From: JBLZUR01 sp048565625
GTDB lineage: Bacteria > Pseudomonadota > Alphaproteobacteria > Sphingomonadales > Sphingomonadaceae
DNA: 64,000 nucleotides
Assembly (NCBI RefSeq): GCF_048565625.1
Contig: NZ_JBLZUR010000002.1
Span: forward strand, 992,001 to 1,056,000
Reading direction: 5' to 3'
Below are positions 44,127-52,231 of the stretch, piece after piece. Positions within the stretch are counted from its first letter, which is position 1, and every line of letters starts with the position of its first letter. The notes beneath the pieces were generated by a model. The model did not search any database. It was not told where the DNA came from and saw only the letters and a program-made list of their open reading frames with translations. The position numbers were made by a program, and so were the translations under genes.

Positions 44127-45287
44127 ATGACCAAGAAGATCAGCAATCCCGAGATCCTGGCTGTGCGGGCGGCGGCCGAGACGGACCCGGCGCGGGGCCG
44201 CGTATGGGTCGGCCTCGATGTGGGGCTCAAGTCGACGGCGGTGTGCGTGCTGGATGGCGACGGCAAGGTCGTCCACCAGTGCTCGATGAAGACACATCCG
44301 ACCGAGATCGGACGTTACCTGGCCAAGAATTTCGCTTCCAACGTGGCGGTGGTCGGCATGGAGACGGGCGCCATGTCCGTGCACCTGTCGGGCGGCCTGC
44401 GCCGGCTTGGCTACCAGGTGGCGGTGATGGACGCGCTCCAGGTGCATCGTGTGCTCTCCTTGAAGCGCAACAAGACGGACGCCAACGACGCCCGCGGCAT
44501 CGCCGAGATCACGCGCACGGGCCGCGACTATCTGACGGAGGTCTACGTCAAGAGCGCGGCCTGCTACGAGGTGCGCGCGCAGCTCATCATGCGGCACCGG
44601 CTGGTGCAGCAGCGGCTCGCCAACGAGAACATGATCCGGGGGCTGCTGCGCGTCTATGGCGGGCGGGTCGAGCCCGGCGCCAAGTCGGCCGCCACCTATC
44701 GCGACCGTGTGATCGAGCAGCTGATGCAGATCCAGGATCGCGACGGGCTGAACATGCGCCCGCGCATCCTGCCGGTGCTCGACCTGTGCGAGCGGCTCCA
44801 GGCCGACGCGGAGCGGATCGAGACCGAGCTGGAGATGCTCGCCGCCGCCAACCCGATCTGCCGGCGCTTCATGGCGGTGCCCGGCCTCGGCGCCATCACC
44901 GCCTTGTCGTTCTTCACAGCCATCGAGGAGCCGTCCCGTTTCCACCGCGCCGACGATGTGGCGGCCTATCTCGGGCTCACGCCCAGGGTCTACCAGTCGG
45001 GCGAGAGCCTCACCCACGGCAAGATCAGCAAGATGGGTAACCGGCTCACCCGTACCCATCTCGTCACCGCTGCCACCGTGCTGCTGTCCGCCACCAAGAC
45101 CTTCTCCTCGCTCAAGGACTGGGGTCTACGGCTCGCCAAGAAGGTCGGCTTCAACAAGGCCAAGGTGGCGGTCGCGCGCAAGCTCGCCATCATCCTGTTC
45201 GGAATGTGGCGCGACGGCACCCACTTTCAGTTCAAGGCCGAGACGGTCGAGCCGCACCGCCAGATGATGCAGGCGGCGCGCGCCTGA
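44127..45287 (+). CDS. IS110-family transposase
   Basis: 386 residues from an ATG preceded by GGAGAGAG. The N-terminal DEDD RuvC-like domain shows VWVGLDVGLKSTAVCVLD (first Asp), ETGAMS, and KTDANDARGIAEI (late Asps). The C-terminal Tnp20 domain has FMAVPGLGAITAL, ADDVAAYLGLTP and HGKISKMGNRLTRTHL with the catalytic serine region. Full length and undamaged. IS110 elements integrate without a DDE transposase and use a bridge RNA encoded in their non-coding end; candidate flanks are 44005-44126 and 45288-45560. Confidence 0.95.
   Translation: MTKKISNPEILAVRAAAETDPARGRVWVGLDVGLKSTAVCVLDGDGKVVHQCSMKTHPTEIGRYLAKNFASNVAVVGMETGAMSVHLSGGLRRLGYQVAVMDALQVHRVLSLKRNKTDANDARGIAEITRTGRDYLTEVYVKSAACYEVRAQLIMRHRLVQQRLANENMIRGLLRVYGGRVEPGAKSAATYRDRVIEQLMQIQDRDGLNMRPRILPVLDLCERLQADAERIETELEMLAAANPICRRFMAVPGLGAITALSFFTAIEEPSRFHRADDVAAYLGLTPRVYQSGESLTHGKISKMGNRLTRTHLVTAATVLLSATKTFSSLKDWGLRLAKKVGFNKAKVAVARKLAIILFGMWRDGTHFQFKAETVEPHRQMMQAARA
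44127..45287 (+). mobile_element. IS110-family insertion sequence (coding core; ends not resolved)
   Basis: The element is defined here only by its transposase. IS110 elements have no or very short terminal repeats and do not always duplicate the target, so the outer ends cannot be read from a single copy. The left end lies after 44004 (end of the HsdR-N gene start) and the right end before the DUF3489 gene at 45965. Confidence 0.6.
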
Positions 45288-45964
45288 CAGCCTTTCACCC
45301 CATCCGTCCTCATGGACGGTACGATCCTCCCGGGAGGCGGAGGGACCGGCGACTTCGCTTTGAACGTTGGGGCAGCGATGACCCCGAGCTACGGTTGTTG
45401 GAGCGCCACCCTTCGATACGAACCGACCCCAATGTGGCGTGCGACACAGAACATGGCTGCCTTACGCAACCATCGCATGACCCCGAAGAGACTGTTGCAC
45501 CCCGGGTTGATCGACACCGAACACAAGGACGTTGCCAGAAAAGGCGAACCATGATGAAGTAGCACTGCCAGCGTCGCCCCGCCACAGGGGACCTCAGCTA
45601 GAGAATGTTGGAAACCTGGTCGATGATCAGGCGCATGCGCCTTTACCGGCAAGCCGGCTGGACATGCGCGCATGCCACCCGGCCCGACCAAAGTCGTGAC
45701 CGAGTTCATCGAACCGGGGTTTCCACGCCCCACCGCCGGTCTCCCGGCGGCGTTGCTCTTCTGATTGGGGCGAGACTTGCTGACAAGAGCGGACTTCGTC
45801 GCAACTTAAGTCCGATCCGAGTGGACTTCGTTTTTGTGTCGAGCATACCGGCTCACGTGAACGCGGCCGAGTTGAGCGGCCGCTGCCCCGGATCGACGCG
45901 ATCGACGGGGCTCTGGCTGGTGGGAGCGGCGCTGGTGCCGCCTTCTTCAACCGGAGACGATCAC
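45288..45964. other. Non-coding region between IS110 and the recombinase module
   Basis: About 680 bases without a convincing gene; the frames here lack family motifs. The first part carries strong small hairpins: CCGTCC-TCAT-GGACGG at 45304-45319 and the palindrome CCTCCCGGGAGG at 45326-45337. They may belong to the structured RNA end of the IS. The last 120 bases before 45965 are rich in inverted GC segments and hold the promoter and ribosome-binding site (CCGGAGACG) of the DUF3489 gene. Confidence 0.5.
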
Positions 45965-46297
45965 ATGACCAACACTCAGCAGCCCAAGCCGACCCGCCGC
46001 ATCCGTGCCGCTGCGGCGCATGCCACCCCCGCACCTGCGATCGGCCCCTTGCCGAAGAAGCCGCGCACCAAGGCGGTCGCAGAGGCTGCCGCGCCGCCAC
46101 CCGCGCGCTACAAGAGCGATCAGGTTAAGGACGCCCTGCGGCGCAAGCAGGGCGCTACCTTGGCAGAGCTGGTCGAGCTGACCGGCTGGTTGCCGCACAC
46201 GGTCCACGGCTTCCTCGCCGGCATGCGCAAGAAGGGCTCGGCCATCGACAAGGGCGAGCGCGGCGAGACTACCTGTTACTTCCTACGTGACGCCTGA
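45965..46297 (+). CDS. DUF3489 family protein
   Basis: 110 residues. The first 55 are Ala/Pro/Lys-rich and likely disordered. The C-terminal domain has KSDQVKDALRRKQGATLAELVELTGWLPHTVHGFLAGMRKKG, a winged-helix-like fold, ending in CYFLRDA. DUF3489 proteins are found in alphaproteobacteria directly before DUF2924 and a serine recombinase, as here. DNA binding is suggested by the fold; no function is established. Confidence 0.88.
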   Translation: MTNTQQPKPTRRIRAAAAHATPAPAIGPLPKKPRTKAVAEAAAPPPARYKSDQVKDALRRKQGATLAELVELTGWLPHTVHGFLAGMRKKGSAIDKGERGETTCYFLRDA

Positions 46298-46298
46298 C

Positions 46299-46748
46299 AT
46301 GGGCAAGCTCGAGCGGCAAATCGAAGCGCTGGCGACATCGTCGCCAGCGCAGCTGCGCGAGGAGTGGCAGGGGCAGTTCGGAGCGGCAGCGCCCGCGCTG
46401 CCTCTCTCGCTTATCCGGCGGGCATTGGCGTACCGGCTCCAGGAGCAGCAGCTCGGGCACCTGCCTTCCGCCACCCAGCGGGTGCTCGATATGCTGGCAA
46501 CATCCACATCGACGCAGCTGCCGGAGCCGCCCATTCAGCTGAAGTCAGGTACTCGACTGCTCCGAGAGTGGAACGGCCGCATGCATGCGGTCCTCGTAAC
46601 CGACGACGGCTTCAGCTTCGAGGAGCGCCGTTACAGCTCATTGTCGCACATCGCCCGTGAGATCACCGGCGCGCACTGGTCTGGACCGCGCTTCTTCGGC
46701 CTCAAACGACGCGAGCCGCCGAAGGCGAGGGGAGGGGCGAGTGGCTAA
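46299..46748 (+). CDS. DUF2924 family protein
   Basis: 149 residues from the ATG at 46299, 1 base after the DUF3489 stop (an in-frame GTG at 46287 is an alternative). Family features are LREEWQGQFGAAAPALPLSLIRRALAYRLQE (the LR..W...FG.. pattern) and the C-terminal GTRLLREWNGRMHAVLV, FEERRYSSLSHIAREITGAHWSGPRFFGL. The latter is a strand-rich unit common with phage-like proteins. It is the middle gene of the DUF3489-DUF2924-recombinase module. Confidence 0.88.
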   Translation: MGKLERQIEALATSSPAQLREEWQGQFGAAAPALPLSLIRRALAYRLQEQQLGHLPSATQRVLDMLATSTSTQLPEPPIQLKSGTRLLREWNGRMHAVLVTDDGFSFEERRYSSLSHIAREITGAHWSGPRFFGLKRREPPKARGGASG

Positions 46749-48396
46749 GCGTCCGAGCCGGTCGGCTCCATCCATCGTTAGCGGTAAGCGCCAACTTCGC
46801 TGCGCCATCTACACCCGCAAGTCGACGGAGGAGGGGCTCGAGCAGGAGTTCAACAGCCTTGATGCGCAGCGTGAGGCCTGTGCGGCCTACGTCCTGAGCC
46901 AGCGTCATGAAGGCTGGTTGCTAGTGCCTGGCCAGTACGATGACGGCGGCTACTCTGGCGGCAACATGGAGCGGCCCGGCCTCAAGCGCCTGATGGCTGA
47001 GGTCGAGGCGGGTAAGATCGATACCATCGTTGTCTACAAAGTCGACCGACTGACCCGTGCTCTGTCCGACTTCGCGAAGATCGTCGAAGTTCTCGACCGC
47101 CATGGCGCGAGCTTCGTCAGCGTGACTCAGGCCTTCAACACGACGACAAGCATGGGACGGCTGACACTCAACGTGCTGCTGTCGTTCGCCCAGTTCGAGC
47201 GCGAGGTCACGGGAGAGCGGATCCGGGACAAGATTGCTGCATCCAAGCGCAAGGGCATGTGGATGGGCGGTCCCGTACCGCTCGGCTACGATGTCATCGA
47301 CCGGCGACTTGTTATCAATGACGCCGAAGCCGACACGGTCCGGCTGATCTTCCATCGGCATCAGGAGCTCGGGACCGTGCGCGACCTTGCTGAGGATCTC
47401 GCAAACAACGGTGTCTTGTCGAAGCGGCGGGTGATGCGTGACGGCCGCATCGTCGGAGGACAGCCCTTCCGGGCTGGCGCGCTGACCCATCTGCTCCGCA
47501 ATGAGCTGTACATCGGCAAGGTGCGGCACGGCGATCAGGTCTATGATGGCCTGCACGAGCCGATCGTCGATGCTGCAGCTTGGGAGGCCTCACAGGCCTT
47601 GCTCGACCGCAATGCGCCCCGCCCGCACTCCGGCCATATCAGCATCCTGGCCGGACGGATCATCGGCAGTGAGGGCAGGGCGCTCCGGCCCGAGCACGCC
47701 AACAATCGCGGTCGCCGCTACCGCTACTACGCCGCCGCAAATGCTGGCCTGGGTGAGAGATGGCGGCTGCCGGCCGGTGACATCGAAACCCTGGTGCATG
47801 ATGCTCTCGCCGCCTTCCTAGCCGATCCGCTTCGTCTCGCCGCCGAGTTCGAGGGCATTCCGATGCGGTGGCATTTGGGCGACCTTGGCAAGGAACTGGC
47901 GGCCAAGCTGAACAAGCCGGCATCCTTTCAGAGGCTCATGGCCGATCTGCATGCTGTCGTTATCGTCGATCGAAGCGCGACCACCGTCCGAGTTGGTCAT
48001 GCGGCGCTCGCCATGCTTATGGGCGCCATCGAGACGAGCGATTCAGATCGGACGGTCGATTTAGCGCTGCCCGCGTTGCTCAAGCGGCGAGGGCATGAAC
48101 TCCGCCTTGTTCATGCAGCGCCAGACGCGCGACAGCCGCAGCGCGACGATCGTTTGATCCAACTGCTCGCGAGTGGCGCCGCCGCGTGGCATGAACTGCA
48201 AACCGGACCCTTGGTTGACAGCACACGCCGCAGCCATCTTGTCCGGCTAGCGCGGCTCAAGTTCTTGGCACCGGACATCGTCACCGCCATCGTCGATGGC
48301 CGGCAGCCTGTCGAGCTCACCAGTCGGACACTGCTGCGGATCTCTGACCTTCCGCTCGACTGGAAGACCCAGCGGAAGGTGCTCGGCTTCGGCTGA
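46741..48396 (+). CDS. Large serine recombinase
   Basis: 551 residues from a GTG overlapping the DUF2924 stop. The N-terminal resolvase domain has CAIYTRKSTEEGLEQEFNSLDAQREAC with the catalytic serine in RKSTEEG, DDGGYSGGNMERPGL, KVDRLTRALSDFA and FNTTTSMGRLTLNVLLSFAQFERE. A recombinase domain follows (PLGYDV, AGALTHLLRNELYIGKV), and a zinc-ribbon-poor C-terminal part. It should integrate or excise the module. A strong terminator follows at 48422, then an unusual inverted repeat and tRNA-Thr. Confidence 0.93.
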   Translation: MAKRPSRSAPSIVSGKRQLRCAIYTRKSTEEGLEQEFNSLDAQREACAAYVLSQRHEGWLLVPGQYDDGGYSGGNMERPGLKRLMAEVEAGKIDTIVVYKVDRLTRALSDFAKIVEVLDRHGASFVSVTQAFNTTTSMGRLTLNVLLSFAQFEREVTGERIRDKIAASKRKGMWMGGPVPLGYDVIDRRLVINDAEADTVRLIFHRHQELGTVRDLAEDLANNGVLSKRRVMRDGRIVGGQPFRAGALTHLLRNELYIGKVRHGDQVYDGLHEPIVDAAAWEASQALLDRNAPRPHSGHISILAGRIIGSEGRALRPEHANNRGRRYRYYAAANAGLGERWRLPAGDIETLVHDALAAFLADPLRLAAEFEGIPMRWHLGDLGKELAAKLNKPASFQRLMADLHAVVIVDRSATTVRVGHAALAMLMGAIETSDSDRTVDLALPALLKRRGHELRLVHAAPDARQPQRDDRLIQLLASGAAAWHELQTGPLVDSTRRSHLVRLARLKFLAPDIVTAIVDGRQPVELTSRTLLRISDLPLDWKTQRKVLGFG

Positions 48397-48421
48397 AATC
48401 CACCCTGGATAAGCTTACGAT

Positions 48422-48448
48422 AGCCCGGCTGAGAGGCCGGGCTTTTTT
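48422..48448 (+). terminator. Intrinsic terminator after the recombinase
   Basis: An 8-bp GC-rich stem (AGCCCGGC / GCCGGGCT) with a 6-base loop followed by a run of T's, 26 bases after the recombinase stop. It is the clearest rho-independent terminator in the window. Confidence 0.9.
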
Positions 48449-48464
48449 CATGCGCTCACTCCAA

Positions 48465-48547
48465 CTCAGGACAGTTTTACCGGCCTCAGAGACGTGGACC
48501 AGAAAACCGCGCTACTTGGAGGGAAGCGATCACGTCTCTGTCCTGAG
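48465..48547. repeat. Nested inverted repeats between recombinase and tRNA-Thr
   Basis: Two overlapping 10-bp inverted pairs: CTCAGGACAG (48465-48474) with CTGTCCTGAG (48538-48547), and CAGAGACGTG (48487-48496) with CACGTCTCTG (48531-48540). They share the CTG at 48538-48540, so the two foldings compete. Both are perfect. A candidate recombination site or structured RNA; nothing coding is visible. Confidence 0.6.
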
Positions 48548-48641
48548 GTGTAGTGGACCCTCGCGCAAAGTACCGGAAAACGCGGACTATTTCCGCGCTT
48601 CCGCAGGCGGGTCTCTCATAACGCGGTTCTTTCAAACTGCG

Positions 48642-48716
<75 letters not shown>

Positions 48717-48811
48717 ATCACCAAGAGTGGCGAAGCCACCCGGCGAGCGGCGGGCTATGGCCATCCGCCCCCCATCTTGTCAACCGCCTCGGCACGGGTC
48801 AGACGGCCAAA

Positions 48812-48940
48812 ATGAGCGAAAAGGACGAACGCGCCACGCGGCTGGCCGAACAGCTCCGCCAGAACCTTCGCCGCCGCAAGGCGCAGGCGCGGGAACTAGC
48901 GTCGGAGGAGAAGCCGGACGCGCCCGAGGCGAACGGCTAA
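48812..48940 (+). CDS. Small conserved basic protein
   Basis: 42 residues (MSEKDERATRLAEQLRQN...), a single charged amphipathic helix with an Arg-rich middle (LRRRKAQARE) and a disordered acidic tail. The frame opens earlier through the tRNA but only this part is plausible. Short proteins of this kind are found beside glutathione peroxidase genes in sphingomonads. It overlaps the convergent peroxidase gene by 4 bases. No function known. Confidence 0.55.
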   Translation: MSEKDERATRLAEQLRQNLRRRKAQARELASEEKPDAPEANG

Positions 48941-49542
48941 ATCTTCTGCTTGAGCGCCGCCTCGATCGCCTTCGTCACCGCCGCATCATCCGGCGCGGTC
49001 TTGGTGCCGAAGGCGGCGATGAGCTTGCCGTCGCGGCCGATCAGGTACTTGTGAAAGTTCCACCGCGGTCCATTCTCCGGCCCCAGCACGCCCGCCGCCC
49101 ATTTATAGACCGGGATCGACTGAGGCCCGACGACATGCGCCTTCTCTGTCATCGGGAACTTCACGCCAAAGGTGCCGCGGCAGAATTCGGCCGTCTCCTT
49201 GTTCGTCCCGTACTCCTGGTCCTTGAAGTCGCCGGAGGGCACGCCGATGACCGTGAACCCCTTCGCCTTGTACGTCGTGTAGACCGACTGCAGCGCCTTG
49301 AACTGGGGCGTGAAGCCGCAGAAGCTGGCGGTGTTGACCAGCATCACGACATCGCCCTTGAACTTCGACAGGGGCAGGGGCTCTCCGTCGATCGCGGTCA
49401 GCTTGAAGTCCCAGGCGCGGTGCCCGCGCGCCTCGGCCGACGCCATGGCCACCGGCGGCTCCGGCTTGAACGCCTGATAGGCATAGGCCGCACCCGCCAG
49501 CAGGGTCAGTGACGCGACGGTCGCCAGAGCCTTCCACTTCAT
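48937..49542 (-). CDS. Glutathione peroxidase family protein with N-terminal signal/anchor
   Basis: 201 residues from the ATG at 49542. Residues 1-22 form a signal peptide or membrane anchor (ATVASLTLLAGAAYAY). The thioredoxin-like domain has VVMLVNTASFCGFTPQFKAL, with the peroxidatic Cys in place of selenocysteine, then VIGVPSGDFKDQEYGTNKE and WNFHKYLIGRDG, the WNF motif completing the catalytic site. It probably reduces peroxides in the periplasm with thioredoxin-like donors. An AAGGATG ribosome-binding site supports the start. Confidence 0.93.
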   Translation of the reverse strand: MKWKALATVASLTLLAGAAYAYQAFKPEPPVAMASAEARGHRAWDFKLTAIDGEPLPLSKFKGDVVMLVNTASFCGFTPQFKALQSVYTTYKAKGFTVIGVPSGDFKDQEYGTNKETAEFCRGTFGVKFPMTEKAHVVGPQSIPVYKWAAGVLGPENGPRWNFHKYLIGRDGKLIAAFGTKTAPDDAAVTKAIEAALKQKI

Positions 49543-49579
49543 GCGCACATCCTTCCAGACCGGCGCCGAAGATGCGCCC

Positions 49580-50059
49580 TCACTTCTTACGGGTGAAATC
49601 CACCGACACGACGTTCGATCCATCCTCGGCTGGGACCGCCACAGGGGCGTCGTTCTCCGCGTGCTCGGCAGGCGTCGGCTGCGCCTCGGACTGCACTTGG
49701 AACTGCAGCGCGAAATTGACCGCCGGATCGACGAAGCCCGTGATCGCCGCATAGGGGATCACCAGCCGCGCCGGGATCTGGTTGAACGACAGGCCGACCT
49801 CGAACCGATCGCTGCTGACCGTCAGGTCCCAGAAGCGGTTCTGGATGACGATCGTCATCTCGTCGGGGAAGCGCTGCGACAGGTGATCGGGAATGTCGAC
49901 GCCCGGCGCGCCTGTCTTGAACGTGATGTAGAAATGATGCTCCCCAGGCAGGCCACCCGACTTCTCGATCTCGCCCAGCACCCGGCCGACCACGGCGCGC
50001 AGGGCCTCCTGCACGATCTCGTCATAGGGAATCAGGCTGTCGACGGCACCATCACTCAT
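49580..50059 (-). CDS. sspB: SspB-family ClpXP adaptor
   Basis: 159 residues with the alphaproteobacterial SspB pattern: IPYDEIVQEALRAVVGRVL at the N-terminus, HHFYITFKTGAPGVDIPDHL, the RFPDEMTIVIQNRFWDL beta strands of the SspB fold, and FNQIPARLVIPYAAITGFVDPAVNF. A disordered acidic linker and a short C-terminal NVVSVDFTRKK tail, the ClpX-binding module, follow. It delivers ssrA-tagged proteins to ClpXP. It is divergent from hisB, a common sphingomonad arrangement. Confidence 0.93.
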   Translation of the reverse strand: MSDGAVDSLIPYDEIVQEALRAVVGRVLGEIEKSGGLPGEHHFYITFKTGAPGVDIPDHLSQRFPDEMTIVIQNRFWDLTVSSDRFEVGLSFNQIPARLVIPYAAITGFVDPAVNFALQFQVQSEAQPTPAEHAENDAPVAVPAEDGSNVVSVDFTRKK

Positions 50060-50136
50060 GGCCTCGCTAGGTGGACGGGTGGGGCGGGCGGGTCAAGCGC
50101 GTTGCACCGCACGGATCGGGCGCTATAGCGGCGGCC

Positions 50137-50733
50137 ATGCGCACGGGGTCGGTTCACCGCAAGACGAACGAGACGGATATCCAGGTCGAGCTGAACCTCG
50201 ACGGGACTGGCGTCTACACCGTTTCGACGGGCATTGGCTTCCTCGACCATATGCTCGAACAGCTATCGCGCCACTCGCTGATCGACCTTACCGTCGCTAT
50301 TAAGGGCGACCTCCATGTCGACCAGCACCACACCACCGAGGACAGCGGCATCGCGATCGGCGAGGCGCTGACCAAGGCGCTCGGCGATCGCAAGGGGATC
50401 ACCCGCTACGGCCATGCCTATGCCCCGATGGACGAGACGCTGACCCGCGTCGCGATCGATATCTCCGGTCGGCCCTATCTCGTCTGGAACAGTGGCTTCA
50501 CGCAGGAGAAGCTCGGCGAATGGGATACCGAGCTGATCGAGCACTGGTTCCACTCGTTCGCCGGGGCGGCCGGGCTGACGCTCCATGTCGAAACGCTCTA
50601 CGGTCGCAACAACCACCATATCGTGGAGAGCGCGTTCAAGGCGCTCGCCCGCGCTTTGCGCACGGCCGTCGAGATCGACCCGCGCAAGGCGGACCAGGTC
50701 CCCTCCACCAAGGGGAGCTTGGGCGGTGCCTGA
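50137..50733 (+). CDS. hisB: Imidazoleglycerol-phosphate dehydratase
   Basis: 198 residues from the ATG at 50137. The metal-binding motifs are complete: GIGFLDHMLEQLSRHS, DLHVDQHHTTEDSGIAIGEA, and the second half with IEHWFHSFAGAAGLTLHVE and NNHHIVESAFKALARAL. It catalyses the sixth step of histidine synthesis with Mn. It is single-domain, without the phosphatase domain of the enterobacterial HisB. First gene of hisB-hisH-hisA-hisF-hisE. Confidence 0.97.
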   Translation: MRTGSVHRKTNETDIQVELNLDGTGVYTVSTGIGFLDHMLEQLSRHSLIDLTVAIKGDLHVDQHHTTEDSGIAIGEALTKALGDRKGITRYGHAYAPMDETLTRVAIDISGRPYLVWNSGFTQEKLGEWDTELIEHWFHSFAGAAGLTLHVETLYGRNNHHIVESAFKALARALRTAVEIDPRKADQVPSTKGSLGGA

Positions 50734-51346
50734 TCGGATCGCGCTGATCGATTACGGCGCTGGGAACCTTCGCTCGGTCGAGAACGCGCTGATCGCTGCG
50801 GGAGCCGAGGGCGTCACGGTGACCGCCGACCCTGCCGCTGTCCGCAACGCCGATCGCATCGTCCTGCCCGGCGTCGGAGCATTCGCTGCCTGCCACGCGG
50901 CGTTGGCGGCACTACCCGGCATGGTCGAGGCGCTGAATGAAAGCGTGGTGAAGGGCGGCCGCCCCTTCCTCGGCATCTGCGTCGGCATGCAACTTATGGC
51001 GACCGCCGGCGAGGAACATGGCCGCCATTCCGGCCTCGGCTGGATCGGCGGCACCGTGCGGCGGCTCGAGCCGGGCGGCGCGCTCAAGGTCCCGCATATG
51101 GGCTGGAACGACGTCCGTTTGGCCGGCGGCGATACCGGCCTGCTCGTTGGAGGAGAGGCCTATTTCCTCCACTCCTACGCATTCGATGCCGACGATCCCG
51201 CCCATGTCGCCGCCACCACGGACCATGGCGGCCCCGTCACCGCCGCCGTCGCGCGCGACAACATGATCGGCGTGCAGTTCCACCCGGAAAAGAGCCAGGC
51301 CTATGGTCTCGCCTTTCTCGCCCGCTTCCTCGCCTGGAAACCCTGA
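50726..51346 (+). CDS. hisH: Imidazole glycerol phosphate synthase, glutaminase subunit
   Basis: 206 residues from a GTG that overlaps the hisB stop by 8 bases. Class I glutaminase motifs are present: YGAGNLRSVENAL, LPGVGAFAACHAAL, the nucleophile Cys in FLGICVGMQLM, PHMGWNDV, and the His-Glu pair in VQFHPEKSQ. It supplies ammonia to HisF. The coupled start implies translation right after hisB. Confidence 0.97.
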   Translation: MPDRIALIDYGAGNLRSVENALIAAGAEGVTVTADPAAVRNADRIVLPGVGAFAACHAALAALPGMVEALNESVVKGGRPFLGICVGMQLMATAGEEHGRHSGLGWIGGTVRRLEPGGALKVPHMGWNDVRLAGGDTGLLVGGEAYFLHSYAFDADDPAHVAATTDHGGPVTAAVARDNMIGVQFHPEKSQAYGLAFLARFLAWKP

Positions 51347-52074
51347 TGCCCTTCCACATCTACCCCGCGATCGACCTCAAGGGCGGCAAGGTCGTCCGCT
51401 TGGCCGAGGGCGACATGGATCGAGCCACGATCTACGGCGACGATCCGGCGGCGCAGGCGACGGCGTTCACCCGCGCAGGGGCGACCCACCTCCACGTCGT
51501 CGATCTCGACGGGGCGTTCGCGGGAGGGTCGGTCAACGGCGCGGCGGTCGAGGCGATCGTAAGGACCTTCCCCGGCAAGGTTCAGGTCGGCGGCGGCATC
51601 CGCACCCGCGCGAGCATCGATCGCTGGATCACCCTCGGCGTCGACCGCGTGGTGATCGGCACCGCCGCGCTGGAGGACCCCGATCTCGTCCGCGAGGCGG
51701 CGGGCGCGCTGCCCGGCCGCATCATCGTTGCCGTGGACGCGCGCGACGGCATGGTCGCGACACGCGGTTGGGCGGATATCTCGACCGTCTCGGTGGCGGA
51801 CATGGCGAAGCGCTTCGCCGATGCCGGCGTCGCCGCGCTCCTTTTCACCGACGTGGGCCGCGACGGCCTGCTCAAGGGCTGCAATGTCGAGGCGACGGTG
51901 GCGCTCGCCCGCGAGACGGACATCCCGGTGATCGCCAGCGGCGGCGTCGCCGACATCCGCGATATCGAGGCGCTGGTCGCCGCGTCCGGGGCGGGCATCG
52001 AAGGCGTCATCACCGGCCGCGCCCTCTACGATGGCCGGCTCGACCTCGGCGAGGCGCTGAGGCTGGCGGCGTGA
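51346..52074 (+). CDS. hisA: Phosphoribosylformimino-5-aminoimidazole carboxamide ribotide isomerase
   Basis: 242 residues, starting on the last base of the hisH stop (TGATG). It is a TIM barrel with YPAIDLKGGKVVRL (catalytic Asp), HLHVVDLDGAFAG, VQVGGGIRT, DRVVIGTAAL, LFTDVGRDG and IASGGVADI, the paired phosphate-binding loops typical of HisA. It catalyses the Amadori rearrangement to PRFAR. A 130-bp hairpin-forming repeat separates it from hisF. Confidence 0.97.
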   Translation: MPFHIYPAIDLKGGKVVRLAEGDMDRATIYGDDPAAQATAFTRAGATHLHVVDLDGAFAGGSVNGAAVEAIVRTFPGKVQVGGGIRTRASIDRWITLGVDRVVIGTAALEDPDLVREAAGALPGRIIVAVDARDGMVATRGWADISTVSVADMAKRFADAGVAALLFTDVGRDGLLKGCNVEATVALARETDIPVIASGGVADIRDIEALVAASGAGIEGVITGRALYDGRLDLGEALRLAA

Positions 52075-52093
52075 GAATCGAAGCCATTCTCAT

Positions 52094-52223
52094 CCTCCCC
52101 CGCAAGGGGGAGGGGGACCGCCAGAGGCGGTGGAGGGGGCGGCAAGGGCAAGCCCCAACAACTTTGCACACCGTCCGCCCCCTCCGTCAGCCTGCGGCTG
52201 CCACCTCTCCCAGGCGGGGGAGA
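52094..52223. repeat. Dispersed hairpin repeat between hisA and hisF
   Basis: An imperfect 130-bp inverted repeat. The left arm starts CCTCCCCCGC and includes a GGAGGGGGCGG block; the right arm carries CCGCCCCCTCC and ends GCGGGGGAG. This resembles the small non-coding repeat units scattered between sphingomonad genes. It lies inside the his operon, so it is transcribed and may shape the mRNA between hisA and hisF. Confidence 0.7.
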
Positions 52224-52231
52224 ATACTTGA

